In this document: piece by piece, positions 38,229 through 46,276 of the stretch | How the letters are laid out: each line of letters opens with the position of its first letter | Numbering within the stretch: the stretch's first letter is position 1 | Assembly (NCBI GenBank): GCA_963764685.1 | Contig: CAVXTT010000022.1 | Span: 124,001 to 188,000, forward strand | Length of the DNA: 64,000 bases | Source: CAVXTT01 sp963764685 | GTDB lineage: Bacteria > Bacteroidota > Ignavibacteria > Ignavibacteriales > Ignavibacteriaceae | Reading direction: 5' to 3' | Position numbers and translations under genes: made by a program | Notes under the pieces: model-generated | The model's database searches: none | Told to the model about the DNA's origin: nothing | The model's input: only the letters and a program-made list of their open reading frames with translations

Positions 38229-39233
38229 TTATTTAGTTATCCTGCGTATAAGTTCCTGAAGGTATATTTCGGCTTTATGATCTTTTAATGATCTTTGGTG
38301 ACCTGCATCTGCAAGGGTATTACGGACTTCCTCGTTATTCAGAAAGAAATTTATTTCATCCGGAAGAGTATCAATATTTTCATAAACAGCAATTTCTTTA
38401 TCGATCTCATAAACCAGATTGAGTCCTGGTACAAAATAACTTAGCTGAAAACCGCCGCATCCGTTTATTTCATAATGCCGTCCCTTTACCTGCTCCTTGT
38501 TTTTCTTAAGCAGAAGCATTTGTTTAATATCTTTAGGGGATTTTAGTGCTGAAAGCAAATAACGGTAGTCATAACTGATACTGTTGGAAAGATTTAAATT
38601 TATCTTTGAAGCATTAAATATCTTTACCATATCTTCCTGCGAAAGCCAGGAATCTCCCCATCCTCTGCCGAATACGGATACTGTTACTCCTCTATTCCTT
38701 AAATAATCAAGTACCCATTTCCGGTAGGGATTATACCCTCCCACAAAAGAAACGTCATACTTTTTCGGCGTCTCCACTTTTTTATAGATATCGGGGTTAT
38801 AACCAAAAGGGATATAAAATATATTCTTCTCCCCGCTATTGATATAGTTGAGGTAGGAGTAATAATCAGGGGTTGTTGAGTAATCAAAATATTTTCTCCA
38901 GTAGCGGGCAAATTCTTTTCGCCAGGGGTCATCAAAAAAATATGCGGCCGTAACTGTATTTTCTTTTAAGCTTTTTAGTGATTCTTCATCAAACTCATTT
39001 TCAAATAAGCAGAAGAGTGCAAAATCCGGTTTCTCTGATGTAATGAGATCTTTTAACTTTTTATTCATCAAAGCTTTGCCGTTCTGTTTAAACTCGGCAT
39101 AGAAATCAAAAAGCACAACATTATCTTCCCCCATGATTTTTTTCAGCGGCAGAAAGATGTTTATATACTCATAAGAGAAACCTCTTTTCTGATCACCGTA
39201 ATCATACTGCATCAGAATTACTGCTGCCTTCAT
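38229..39233 (-). CDS. CgeB-like glycosyltransferase (Glyco_trans_1_2)
   Basis: A 334-residue protein. The N-terminal half has VILMQYDYGDQKRGFSYEYIN and FDDPWRKEFARYWRKYFDYS; the C-terminal half has KYDVSFVGGYNPYRKWVLDYL, NLNLSNSISYDYRYLL, VKGRHYEINGCGGFQLSYF and YEIDKEIAVYENIDTL. This order is typical of CgeB-like GT-B enzymes of spore coat and surface polysaccharide clusters. The full DUF3880 N-terminus is only loosely kept. It overlaps the flippase gene by four bases and would supply one sugar in the same pathway. Confidence 0.85.
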   Translation of the reverse strand: MKAAVILMQYDYGDQKRGFSYEYINIFLPLKKIMGEDNVVLFDFYAEFKQNGKALMNKKLKDLITSEKPDFALFCLFENEFDEESLKSLKENTVTAAYFFDDPWRKEFARYWRKYFDYSTTPDYYSYLNYINSGEKNIFYIPFGYNPDIYKKVETPKKYDVSFVGGYNPYRKWVLDYLRNRGVTVSVFGRGWGDSWLSQEDMVKIFNASKINLNLSNSISYDYRYLLSALKSPKDIKQMLLLKKNKEQVKGRHYEINGCGGFQLSYFVPGLNLVYEIDKEIAVYENIDTLPDEINFFLNNEEVRNTLADAGHQRSLKDHKAEIYLQELIRRITK

Positions 39234-40567
39234 ATCCCGGCTTTCATTGATTTCATAATGCCTCTGTTTATCATTGCGATATAAAATAAATAGATAACAC
39301 CTACAACCACTGCTGTATAAGCCGTACCCGTTATCCCGATTGATTTGATAAGGAAATAATTAAGTGCAACGGATAAAATACCAATTATTATTTTAGGAGA
39401 AATATACTTGCCGGGACGGTTCATTGATAAACCAAGGGTAGCCAGCGCCTGTCCTGTATAAAATAAACCCGTTCCCAAACAGAGCCAGGGGAGAAGGTCA
39501 GCATAAACTGCATATTGTTGACTGCTTATAAGCAGAATTAATTCCCTGCCCCAAAATCCTGTAAGGACTGCTGCAAAAATCGATATCATCAGCACCAGCA
39601 GCATATTTAATCTTATATATGTATAGCCGAGATTAACCTTCAACCGGTCGTTAAGATCCGTATAGTTCTGAAAAATAATAGGAGTAGTGAATTCGGAAAG
39701 AATATTATTCGGAAATACTACCATCGCACTTATCAGGGAGATCATCACGGCGTATATTCCAACATCCGATGTTGATAGCAGTCCCGCAATTATCCATTTT
39801 TCTCCATTCAACTGCAGCCAGGCTGTTATTCCCCATATCAGGAAGGGGAGAATATAGGTGATTAACTTTTTACTGATCTCAATTTTTAATTCAGGGTATT
39901 TCTCTTTTGTATTTTCTTCAGGTGCCGGCACAAATTTTTTGAACACGGCGATCTTAATTAAAGTAAAAAGTGAGGCTGCAAGTGTTAAAATTATAAAGAC
40001 CGGCAGAAGCGTGAGTTCCCTGCTGTACAAAAGAAAAAAGAGGGCAGCTGTTAAAAATATTTTTTCTCCCCCCTGAAGAAGAGAATTTTCTTTACGTTTC
40101 CTGATTATGCTGAGGAATGCGTTAAAAAATTCGCCTGTACGGAGTGCAAGAATATAAACTGCCAGCAAAAAACACCGCCAGGGGAGCAAGTCCAATATTA
40201 AAGAAAACAGCATATCAAAGCCGCAGCACAATGCAATAATAAAATGTATAATTCCCGTAAAAAATATTATGCGGTAAACAAAATGCAGGTAGTGATGGAT
40301 AACTTTCCGTTCGAGGTAATCATAATAAAATCTGATGAATCCCTGAACAAGAGGACCATAAAAAGTAAGGCTTAAAAGGGAAGAGATAGTTATTACAAGG
40401 GCATATACTCCATAATCCCGTGTACCCATTTTAGAAAGTATCTTCAGGATTGCAAATCCCAGCACTACATTAAGCAGCTGTCCTAAAAAAACCCAGCTGA
40501 GCTCGGCAACTGACCCGGCATGAATTTTTGATCTGAAAAGCTCAAAAAATTCCTTTGCCCGGTTCAT
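39230..40567 (-). CDS. Polysaccharide flippase (Wzx/MATE-like)
   Basis: An integral membrane protein of about 445 residues with roughly 12-14 hydrophobic helices. The N-terminus AELSWVFLGQLLNVVLGFAIL and YGVYALVITISSLLS fit the polysaccharide transporter family, as does ISTSDVGIYAVMIS-like text in the middle (LLSTSDVGIYAVMISLISAM). It should flip lipid-linked repeats across the inner membrane. The start is chosen at the ATG at 40567; a TTG at 40600 would add 11 residues, and neither has a good ribosome site. It is the first gene of the minus-strand exopolysaccharide unit. No Wzy polymerase or export gene is seen in the window. Confidence 0.85.
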   Translation of the reverse strand: MNRAKEFFELFRSKIHAGSVAELSWVFLGQLLNVVLGFAILKILSKMGTRDYGVYALVITISSLLSLTFYGPLVQGFIRFYYDYLERKVIHHYLHFVYRIIFFTGIIHFIIALCCGFDMLFSLILDLLPWRCFLLAVYILALRTGEFFNAFLSIIRKRKENSLLQGGEKIFLTAALFFLLYSRELTLLPVFIILTLAASLFTLIKIAVFKKFVPAPEENTKEKYPELKIEISKKLITYILPFLIWGITAWLQLNGEKWIIAGLLSTSDVGIYAVMISLISAMVVFPNNILSEFTTPIIFQNYTDLNDRLKVNLGYTYIRLNMLLVLMISIFAAVLTGFWGRELILLISSQQYAVYADLLPWLCLGTGLFYTGQALATLGLSMNRPGKYISPKIIIGILSVALNYFLIKSIGITGTAYTAVVVGVIYLFYIAMINRGIMKSMKAGI

Positions 40568-40723
40568 TGTTAAGGATTGAGGAGTAATATTCTTAGTCAA
40601 AATAATTATTCTGGCTTAATATATTAAAACTTCCGCACTTCCGGACTTTTCCGGAGTTGTACTTTTACAGTAGTTAAATGATTAAATAAAAATTCTAGTA
40701 CAAAATCCTGGTTTATATATAAT

Positions 40724-40767
40724 TATGCGCGGACAGTGCTCAGGCGATGGGCGGACAGTGCTCAGGC
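40724..40767. repeat. GC-rich tandem repeat with 11-bp (22-bp) period
   Basis: Adjacent 11-mers read TATGCGCGGAC, AGTGCTCAGGC, GATGGGCGGAC and AGTGCTCAGGC, so the higher-order unit is 22 bp. More decayed GC-rich 11-mers may continue to about 40833, where AGCCCG (40784) and CGGGCT (40812) can pair. In reverse complement it matches the array at 22133-22176. It lies in the 514-bp gap 40568-41081 between divergent genes; nothing else is recognised there. Confidence 0.85.
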
Positions 40768-41081
40768 AAATTGTGGCCTATTTAGCCCGATCCGGGTATG
40801 TTGGGTATCTCCGGGCTATTCGGGCATAATCCCCGGAAAGTTATAGTTTTTCGAAATTTTTGTAAAAAACCTGTTAAAAACTATTAAAAATGGGTGTTTT
40901 AGGTGGATGTGAGTTACCCTTTTTTTATAACATATTGACTGAGTGTTTAATAGTTAGTCCACTTCGAGGCTCAAATTAGTCCGATTCAAGGCGGGCGAGG
41001 TTCTTTTTAAATTTGAAATTACTATTAATATTCCAATCTTTCCTGAGGGAAAAAGTAATATTTATCCTTTAAAGTGAGTAT

Positions 41082-41837
41082 TTGAAACTTTCATCCATAA
41101 TAATTGCCAAGAACGAAGAGCAGAATATCAGGCGGTGCATCGAGAGTCAGCTCGACTGCATCGATGAAATTATAGTTCTGATTGACAGCGCCACCACCGA
41201 TGCTACGGAAGAAATTGTTACTTCATTCAGAAATGTAAAATATTTGAAGTTAAGTTGGCAGGGATATGCAGAAACAAAAAAGAAGGGGGTTATACTTGCC
41301 GAGCACGACTGGATACTCTGGATTGATGCAGATGAATCAATCACTCCTGCTCTTGTTGAAGAAATTAAAAATTTCAAAAATACCTCTCCGCAGTTTAATG
41401 CATATACCTTCCCACGGAAATCTTTTTTTCTTGGAAGATGGATTAAGCACGGGGGATGGTACCCGGGAAGGGTAGCCAGGCTTTTCAATAAAAAGTTTAT
41501 TAATTTCAGTTCAAATAATGTTCACGAGCATTTAGAAATAAAAGGTAAAACCGGTGAATTCCGGAATGACATTGAACATTATACCGATCCCAATATTACC
41601 CACTACTTCAACAAATTTAATTTGTATACGTCCCTCGCTGCGGATGATCTTTTCCGTTCGAATAAAAAATTCAGGATGACGGATATTATTTTAAGACCTT
41701 TTTTGCTGTTCATTAAGATGTATATATTAAAAAGAGGATTCCTTGATGGTATACAGGGATTTATTCTTGCCGTCTTTTCATCGGCATATGTTTTTACCAA
41801 ATATTGTAAATTATGGGAATTAAAAAGAGGAAATTAA
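41082..41837 (+). CDS. Glycosyltransferase family 2 (WaaE/KdtX-like)
   Basis: A 251-residue GT-A enzyme with a TTG start (MKLSSIIIAKNEEQNIRRC), which begins exactly at the family N-terminus; no ATG is close. It continues with IDEIIVLIDSATTDATEE and WILWIDADESITPALVEE, which hold the UDP-sugar and metal sites, then AYTFPRKSFFLGRWIKHGGW and VHEHLEIKGKTG. This order is that of the LPS core heptose beta-glucosyltransferases (KdtX/WaaE). It probably acts on LPS core or a related glycolipid. The DUF1844 gene begins two bases after its stop. Confidence 0.9.
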   Translation: MKLSSIIIAKNEEQNIRRCIESQLDCIDEIIVLIDSATTDATEEIVTSFRNVKYLKLSWQGYAETKKKGVILAEHDWILWIDADESITPALVEEIKNFKNTSPQFNAYTFPRKSFFLGRWIKHGGWYPGRVARLFNKKFINFSSNNVHEHLEIKGKTGEFRNDIEHYTDPNITHYFNKFNLYTSLAADDLFRSNKKFRMTDIILRPFLLFIKMYILKRGFLDGIQGFILAVFSSAYVFTKYCKLWELKRGN

Positions 41838-41839
41838 AT

Positions 41840-42139
41840 ATGGATTTTAGTAATAATAATGAGCTGCTGTTTATGCAGGTGGTGATCCAGAACCAGCAGA
41901 TGGCGTTACTTTCTATGGGGAAACTTAAAAACCCTGTTTCAGATAAGATCGAGCGGAATATGGAATATGCAAAAATTTCCATCGACACACTCGATATGCT
42001 TAAAGAAAAAACAAAGGGGAATTTAACAGACTATGAAACAAAATTTCTTGATGAGGTAATCAAGGAACTGAAATTGAACTATGTAGATGAAGTAAACAAG
42101 AAACCGGAAAGCAGTCCGGAAGAAAATAAGGAAACCTAA
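41840..42139 (+). CDS. DUF1844 family protein
   Basis: A 99-residue protein starting at 41840 after AAAGAGGAAATTAAAT. The earlier in-frame start at 41813 would overlap the previous gene. NELLFMQVVIQNQQMALLSMGKL and ISIDTLDMLKEKTKGNLTDYE followed by FLDEVIKELKLNYVDE match DUF1844, a short helical family of unknown function found in Bacteroidetes/Chlorobi and other phyla. It is acidic at the C-terminus and cytoplasmic. It lies between a glycosyltransferase and nadK, 16 bp from the latter, in one likely operon. Confidence 0.85.
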   Translation: MDFSNNNELLFMQVVIQNQQMALLSMGKLKNPVSDKIERNMEYAKISIDTLDMLKEKTKGNLTDYETKFLDEVIKELKLNYVDEVNKKPESSPEENKET

Positions 42140-42155
42140 AGCTGACTGAATTTTT

Positions 42156-43040
42156 ATGATTGTCGGAATTGTTGCAAATATTACCAAGGAACACGTTTTT
42201 GAAGTTGTCGGTGTTTTTGCCAAAAAACTAATAGCCCACGAAATTGATTTCATTCTTAGCGATGAGCTTTTAGTATATAAGGACCTTATTGATAAAAAAC
42301 TCAAAAAAAGTTCATTTAAACAGATAGATGCGCTTTGTAAAAAAAGTGATTTGATTATTTCCATTGGAGGAGATGGAACTATGCTTGCCACTTCCTTCAA
42401 AGCTCAATTTTATGATAAGCCGGTGTTAGGAATAAATCTTGGGAAACTTGGATTTCTTGCAGAGGTACCTATAGATAATATAGATGTTTTGATAGACAAG
42501 ATCAGCAAAAATGATTATAAAATTGAAGAGCGGATGATTATAACGGGCGACTGCATAGGGCACAATATCGGACCGCTTTATGCTATAAATGATCTTGTGA
42601 TAGATAAAGGCGGCTGGCCTAAAATGATTGAACTTTCAATCACCGTCGACGGCGAATATGTTACTACTTTTGCGGCAGACGGATTGATTATTGCAACTCC
42701 GACTGGAACAACCGGATATTCTGTTTCTGCAGGAGGTCCTATTGTTAGTCCTTTAACAGACACAATCACTTTGTCACCTATCTCACCTCACAGCTTGAGT
42801 GTTCGTCCCATTGTACTGCCGGGATTCCAGGAAATATTAATTAAAGCCGATTCCCAGCATAAAGAAATTCACGTTAACTGTGATGGACAGAGAGTTTTTT
42901 CATTTAAGCCTCCCCTTGAGCTAAAAGTAAAGAAAAGCATCAGATCAGTTAAGCTGGTGAGCACCTCATTTACCAGCTATTTCCAGACACTGCGCAACAA
43001 ACTATTATGGGGCATAGATTTAAGAAAGAATTCAGTATGA
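42156..43040 (+). CDS. nadK: NAD kinase
   Basis: A 294-residue enzyme that phosphorylates NAD to NADP with ATP or polyphosphate. The motif SIGGDGTMLATSFKAQFYDK near residue 70 and GINLGKLGFLAEVP bind the substrates. The conserved ATPTGTTGYSVSAGGPIVSP near residue 185 is the family signature. NDLVIDKG carries the NE/D region. It is full length. The stop overlaps the start of the thioredoxin-like gene by four bases (ATGA at 43037-43040), so the two are coupled. NADPH for thioredoxin-type reactions is one possible link, but this is inference. Confidence 0.97.
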   Translation: MIVGIVANITKEHVFEVVGVFAKKLIAHEIDFILSDELLVYKDLIDKKLKKSSFKQIDALCKKSDLIISIGGDGTMLATSFKAQFYDKPVLGINLGKLGFLAEVPIDNIDVLIDKISKNDYKIEERMIITGDCIGHNIGPLYAINDLVIDKGGWPKMIELSITVDGEYVTTFAADGLIIATPTGTTGYSVSAGGPIVSPLTDTITLSPISPHSLSVRPIVLPGFQEILIKADSQHKEIHVNCDGQRVFSFKPPLELKVKKSIRSVKLVSTSFTSYFQTLRNKLLWGIDLRKNSV

Positions 43041-43558
43041 AAAACAAAAACATTTTTAAGTTTATTTTTTTATTAACGGCGGTCTGTGCTGTTTTTCTGC
43101 CGGCCCAGGATAAAAACACAATTATCAAGGATGAGAAAAAGGGGGAGCCGATGGCGATCGGTTTCAGCACAAGAGAAGTTTTTTCGGATACCAGTTTTTC
43201 CGGCTGGTTTGATTCGGAATATGAGAGCTATGTTATAGACACGGCAACACTTGATGAGATCGGGGAAATTCCTGATGAAATTAAAATAACAATTGTAATG
43301 GGAACCTGGTGCAGCGACAGCCATATGCAGGTGCCCCGCCTTTATAAAATACTCGATTATCTTCAATATCCTTCTGAGGAAGTAACACTTATAGCAGTCG
43401 ACAGGGAAAAGAAAGGCCTGGAAGGGGAAGTGACCGACCTTAATATCGAATTCGTTCCGACGATCATTTTCTATGATAATGAAGAGGAGATAGGCAGGAT
43501 AATCGAAGCTCCTGAAGAAACTCTTGAAAAAGATATTCTAAGTATTATGGAAGAATAA
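43037..43558 (+). CDS. Exported thioredoxin-fold protein with a single active-site cysteine
   Basis: The start at 43037 overlaps the nadK stop and begins a signal peptide (NIFKFIFLLTAVCAVFLPAQ). A short linker is followed by the thioredoxin fold: IKITIVMGTWCSDSHMQVPR around residue 95 and the cis-Pro loop IEFVPTIIFYDNEEEIGRI. The usual CxxC is replaced by CSDS, so only the first cysteine remains, and a dithiol redox cycle is unlikely. It could bind a partner through a mixed disulfide or act as a peroxiredoxin-like or isomerase domain. The operon ends after it with a strong terminator. Confidence 0.8.
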   Translation: MKNKNIFKFIFLLTAVCAVFLPAQDKNTIIKDEKKGEPMAIGFSTREVFSDTSFSGWFDSEYESYVIDTATLDEIGEIPDEIKITIVMGTWCSDSHMQVPRLYKILDYLQYPSEEVTLIAVDREKKGLEGEVTDLNIEFVPTIIFYDNEEEIGRIIEAPEETLEKDILSIMEE

Positions 43559-43560
43559 AA

Positions 43561-43590
43561 AAATCCGGCCTAAGCCGGATTTTACTTTTT
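43561..43590. terminator. Bidirectional rho-independent terminator
   Basis: AAATCCGGC and GCCGGATTT form a perfect nine-bp stem with a CTAA loop (43561-43582). A T-rich stretch follows on the plus strand. It begins two bases after the stop of the thioredoxin-like gene and sits just before the stop of the convergent kamA gene, so it can serve both. Confidence 0.9.
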
Positions 43591-44746
43591 AGCTTTTTAC
43601 AGGCTGAAGAATTTTTTTCCTCTTTGTACCTCTCCGTTTTTGAGTAGTCTTCCGTGCAGCAACCTTTTGAGGTTCGGCTTCGGTTAGTACCGGAGGATTA
43701 TTCGCATCATTATAATTCTTATAGACATAAACCTTATGCTTATAATTTCTCATAATAATTTTCTGCGAATCTTTGTGGAGTATATAATTCGGGAGTAACG
43801 GAACTTTTCCGCCGCCGCCGGGGGCATCGATTACAAAATGAGGAATTGCAAGTCCGCTTGTATGTCCGCGGAGAGCCTCGATAATATTTAATCCTGTTTC
43901 AACAGACGTACGGAAATGATTTGCTCCCTTTGTTTCATCGGCCATGTACATATAATAAGGACGAACTCTCATCTTCAGCAGTTTCTGCATCAGTTCTTTT
44001 ACTACTGCAGGATCGTCATTTACTCCTTTCATAAGAACCATCTGGTTGCCTACGGGACAGCCGGCATTTGCAAGCATTTCACAGGCGTGCATACTCTGGG
44101 GGGTTATTTCCCATGGATGATTAAAGTGAGTGTTAACAAAGATAGGATGGTATTTTTTTAACATCTCACACAGACTGTCGGTTATTCTGTGCGGAAGTAC
44201 GCAGGGCATCTTGGTTCCCAACCTGATAATCTCGATATGAGGGATCGCCCTAATTCTCTGAAGGATCTTTTCCAGCATAATATCAGTAAGCATCAGCGGA
44301 TCGCCGCCCGAAAGAATCACATCTCTGATTTCAGTATGCTGTTCAAGATATCTGAAAGCACTTTCCAGTCCCTTCATTGATATCTTTTCATAATCCCCAA
44401 CCTTCCTTTTTCTGGTACAGAAGCGGCAATAGAGTCCGCACTGGCTTGTTACGAGGAAAAGTGCTCTGTCAGGATAGCGGTGGGTGATATTCGGAACAGG
44501 GCTCATAATATCTTCCATCAGAGGGTCGGCCTCTGCATCGATATCTTCAAGCTCTGCTTTGTCGGGCACACACTGCAGCCATATAGGATCGCCGGGATAA
44601 CGGATCAGGCTGAGATAATATGGATTTATCCTAGCCTGAAAAAATTCATCCAGATCCTCAGCTACCTTTCTGTCGATGCCGAATTTTTCTACGAGCTCAT
44701 CAACAGTATGAACGCTGTCTCTGACCATTTGCTGCCACAGTTCCAT
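43589..44746 (-). CDS. kamA: Lysine 2,3-aminomutase (radical SAM, PLP)
   Basis: A 385-residue protein. Cys103, Cys107 and Cys110 in TSQCGLYCRFCTRKRK bind the 4Fe-4S cluster for S-adenosylmethionine. SPVPNITHRYPDRALFLV is a strong KamA match. GGGGK at 310-314 carries the PLP lysine. By comparison with the Clostridium enzyme, the two Asp residues that bind the substrate side-chain amine (Asp293 and Asp330 there) fall at Asp270 and Asp307 here, so lysine is the likely substrate and beta-lysine the product. The protein lacks some of the usual N- and C-terminal extensions and ends in a basic tail (TTQKRRGTKRKKILQ). It is the last gene of a four-gene cassette. Confidence 0.92.
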   Translation of the reverse strand: MELWQQMVRDSVHTVDELVEKFGIDRKVAEDLDEFFQARINPYYLSLIRYPGDPIWLQCVPDKAELEDIDAEADPLMEDIMSPVPNITHRYPDRALFLVTSQCGLYCRFCTRKRKVGDYEKISMKGLESAFRYLEQHTEIRDVILSGGDPLMLTDIMLEKILQRIRAIPHIEIIRLGTKMPCVLPHRITDSLCEMLKKYHPIFVNTHFNHPWEITPQSMHACEMLANAGCPVGNQMVLMKGVNDDPAVVKELMQKLLKMRVRPYYMYMADETKGANHFRTSVETGLNIIEALRGHTSGLAIPHFVIDAPGGGGKVPLLPNYILHKDSQKIIMRNYKHKVYVYKNYNDANNPPVLTEAEPQKVAARKTTQKRRGTKRKKILQPVKS

Positions 44747-44769
44747 AAGAATTAACCTTCTGATTGTTG

Positions 44770-45258
44770 CTAATAGCTAAAGTACTTTCCGAAGACGACC
44801 AGGTCGTCTCCGACGGTATAAAAATCTTTTATTGAAGCTATTATCGAATAATTATTTCTAAGATAAAAATTTCTGGTCCCAGAATAAACATCTTTGGAGG
44901 AAGTTTCAGCAAGCATCCATCTTCCTTTATTCTCTTTTACAAATTCTTCCGCGTGTGTAAGGAGTTCTCTCCCGATTCCTTTTCTTGCAGCGTCGGGATC
45001 TGCAGCGATCCAGTAAAGATCATAAACGCCGTCGGTAAGTGCCCGGCGTCCGGCGCAGTAATATCCGAGAATTTTATTTTCCTCCTCCAGCACAAAGACA
45101 TTATAATCTGTTTGTTCCGGGTTCAGTGCCGCAATGTTTATCAATTCCATTGCAACTTCAATTTCTTTTTTAGAAAAAATTGGAATTCTTCCAAGCAATC
45201 TTTCTAATTTAGCTGTGTCAGCTCGCCTTAACGTTCGAACCATAATTTTTTCTGGCAA
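44770..45258 (-). CDS. GNAT family N-acetyltransferase
   Basis: A 162-residue GNAT domain. VRTLRRADTAKLERLLGRIP opens the fold, NVFVLEEENKILGYYCAG gives strands 2-3, and DAARKGIGRELLTHAEEF is the acetyl-CoA pyrophosphate-binding loop (RKGIG). YSGTRNFYLRNNYSI is the C-terminal strand pair. The ATG at 45258 overlaps the upstream ATP-grasp gene by 41 bases; a second ATG at 45243 would reduce this to 26. Either way the gene is embedded in the operon. It lies between two ATP-grasp genes and kamA, so an amino-compound such as beta-lysine or a peptide made by the ligases is the likely acetyl acceptor (inference). Confidence 0.85.
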   Translation of the reverse strand: MPEKIMVRTLRRADTAKLERLLGRIPIFSKKEIEVAMELINIAALNPEQTDYNVFVLEEENKILGYYCAGRRALTDGVYDLYWIAADPDAARKGIGRELLTHAEEFVKENKGRWMLAETSSKDVYSGTRNFYLRNNYSIIASIKDFYTVGDDLVVFGKYFSY

Positions 45259-46276
45259 TCACGAATCCTGCTATTGCCGCAAGCAATTCCGGGTAACTGA
45301 TTCCTGCTGCAGCTGCAGCCCGGACAAAGCCAGAATCCTGGGAAATGTCAGGGTTCGGATTCACTTCGATAACAAAAGGTGTACCATCTATACCCAAACG
45401 TATATCCACCCGGGCATAATCTCTGCAATTCATTGCAGCAAATGCTCTCAGGGCAGTTTTTTTAATTTTTTCTTCGGTGGTTTTATCAAGTTTAGCAGGG
45501 CAATCAGGTTTCGTATGTCTGTAATAAATACTTTCCGCCATCCATTTTCCTTCATAAGTTACTATCTTAGGAAAAGTTTCCGGCAGGCCGTCGAACTTAA
45601 TTTCCGAAACCGGTAGAACTCTTTCGCCGAGTATGGCTACATTAAGCTCCCGTCCGTCGATATATTCTTCTGCCAGTACATCCTGCTTATAAGTATCGTG
45701 GAGAAAGGTGAGATGTTTCTGTAATTCCTTGTCGTTATTTACAACGGATAATTCAGAAATCCCTATACTTGCATCTTCGTTAAGGAGTTTAAGGATTACC
45801 GGGTATTTCATCCCTTTCAATGTCCTGATGCTGCCGGTATTTTTTAGAATACGGGAGTTTGGGGTTGCAATGCCGAATGACCGGAGGATATTTTTAGTTC
45901 TTTCTTTATTCAGACAATTGCCGAGAGTATTCGGGGTATTTCCTGTAAACTGATATCCGAGCAGCTCGAATAAAGCTGCCATTGAAAATTCAAATGAGGC
46001 AATACCTTCAATAGACTCAACAAAATTAAATATTACATCAGGGGAAAATTCCTTTAAATAGTTTAATGTCCCGTTCACATCACGGGTGACACTGAAAGAT
46101 TTTACTTCGCTGAAACTCTTTTTCAGTGCAGTCTGGATCTTACTTATCTCCTTTGCAAAGGAAACTTCCGAAAGATCATCCATTGTTATGCCTTTACCGG
46201 CGGGTTTTCCGCTGTATACGGAAAAGAGACTGACCGGAGCATTATAACAGATCAATATTTTCGAATCACTTTTCAT
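45218..46276 (-). CDS. D-alanine-D-alanine ligase-like ATP-grasp enzyme (second copy)
   Basis: A 352-residue ATP-grasp protein. The preATP-grasp half has ILICYNAPVSLFSVYSG and DVIFNFVESIEGIASFEFSM. The ATP-grasp half has KYPVILKLLNEDASIGIS, EEYIDGREL, ARVDIRLGIDGTPFVIEVN and NPDISQDSGF. The IEVNPNP motif binds Mg-ATP. It differs from Ddl in the glycine-rich loop and the omega-loop, so peptide or amide-bond formation with substrates other than D-Ala is more likely. It overlaps the first ligase by four bases (ATGA at 46273-46276) and shares an ancestor with it, suggesting duplication. Confidence 0.88.
   Translation of the reverse strand: MKSDSKILICYNAPVSLFSVYSGKPAGKGITMDDLSEVSFAKEISKIQTALKKSFSEVKSFSVTRDVNGTLNYLKEFSPDVIFNFVESIEGIASFEFSMAALFELLGYQFTGNTPNTLGNCLNKERTKNILRSFGIATPNSRILKNTGSIRTLKGMKYPVILKLLNEDASIGISELSVVNNDKELQKHLTFLHDTYKQDVLAEEYIDGRELNVAILGERVLPVSEIKFDGLPETFPKIVTYEGKWMAESIYYRHTKPDCPAKLDKTTEEKIKKTALRAFAAMNCRDYARVDIRLGIDGTPFVIEVNPNPDISQDSGFVRAAAAAGISYPELLAAIAGFVIARKNYGSNVKAS

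Noticed and set aside
43589..44746. EF-P lysyl-modification enzyme EpmB instead of KamA
   Set aside because: The Asp pair at 270 and 307 and the HRYPDRAL block follow lysine 2,3-aminomutase, and no epmA or efp gene is near. A non-lysine substrate remains possible.
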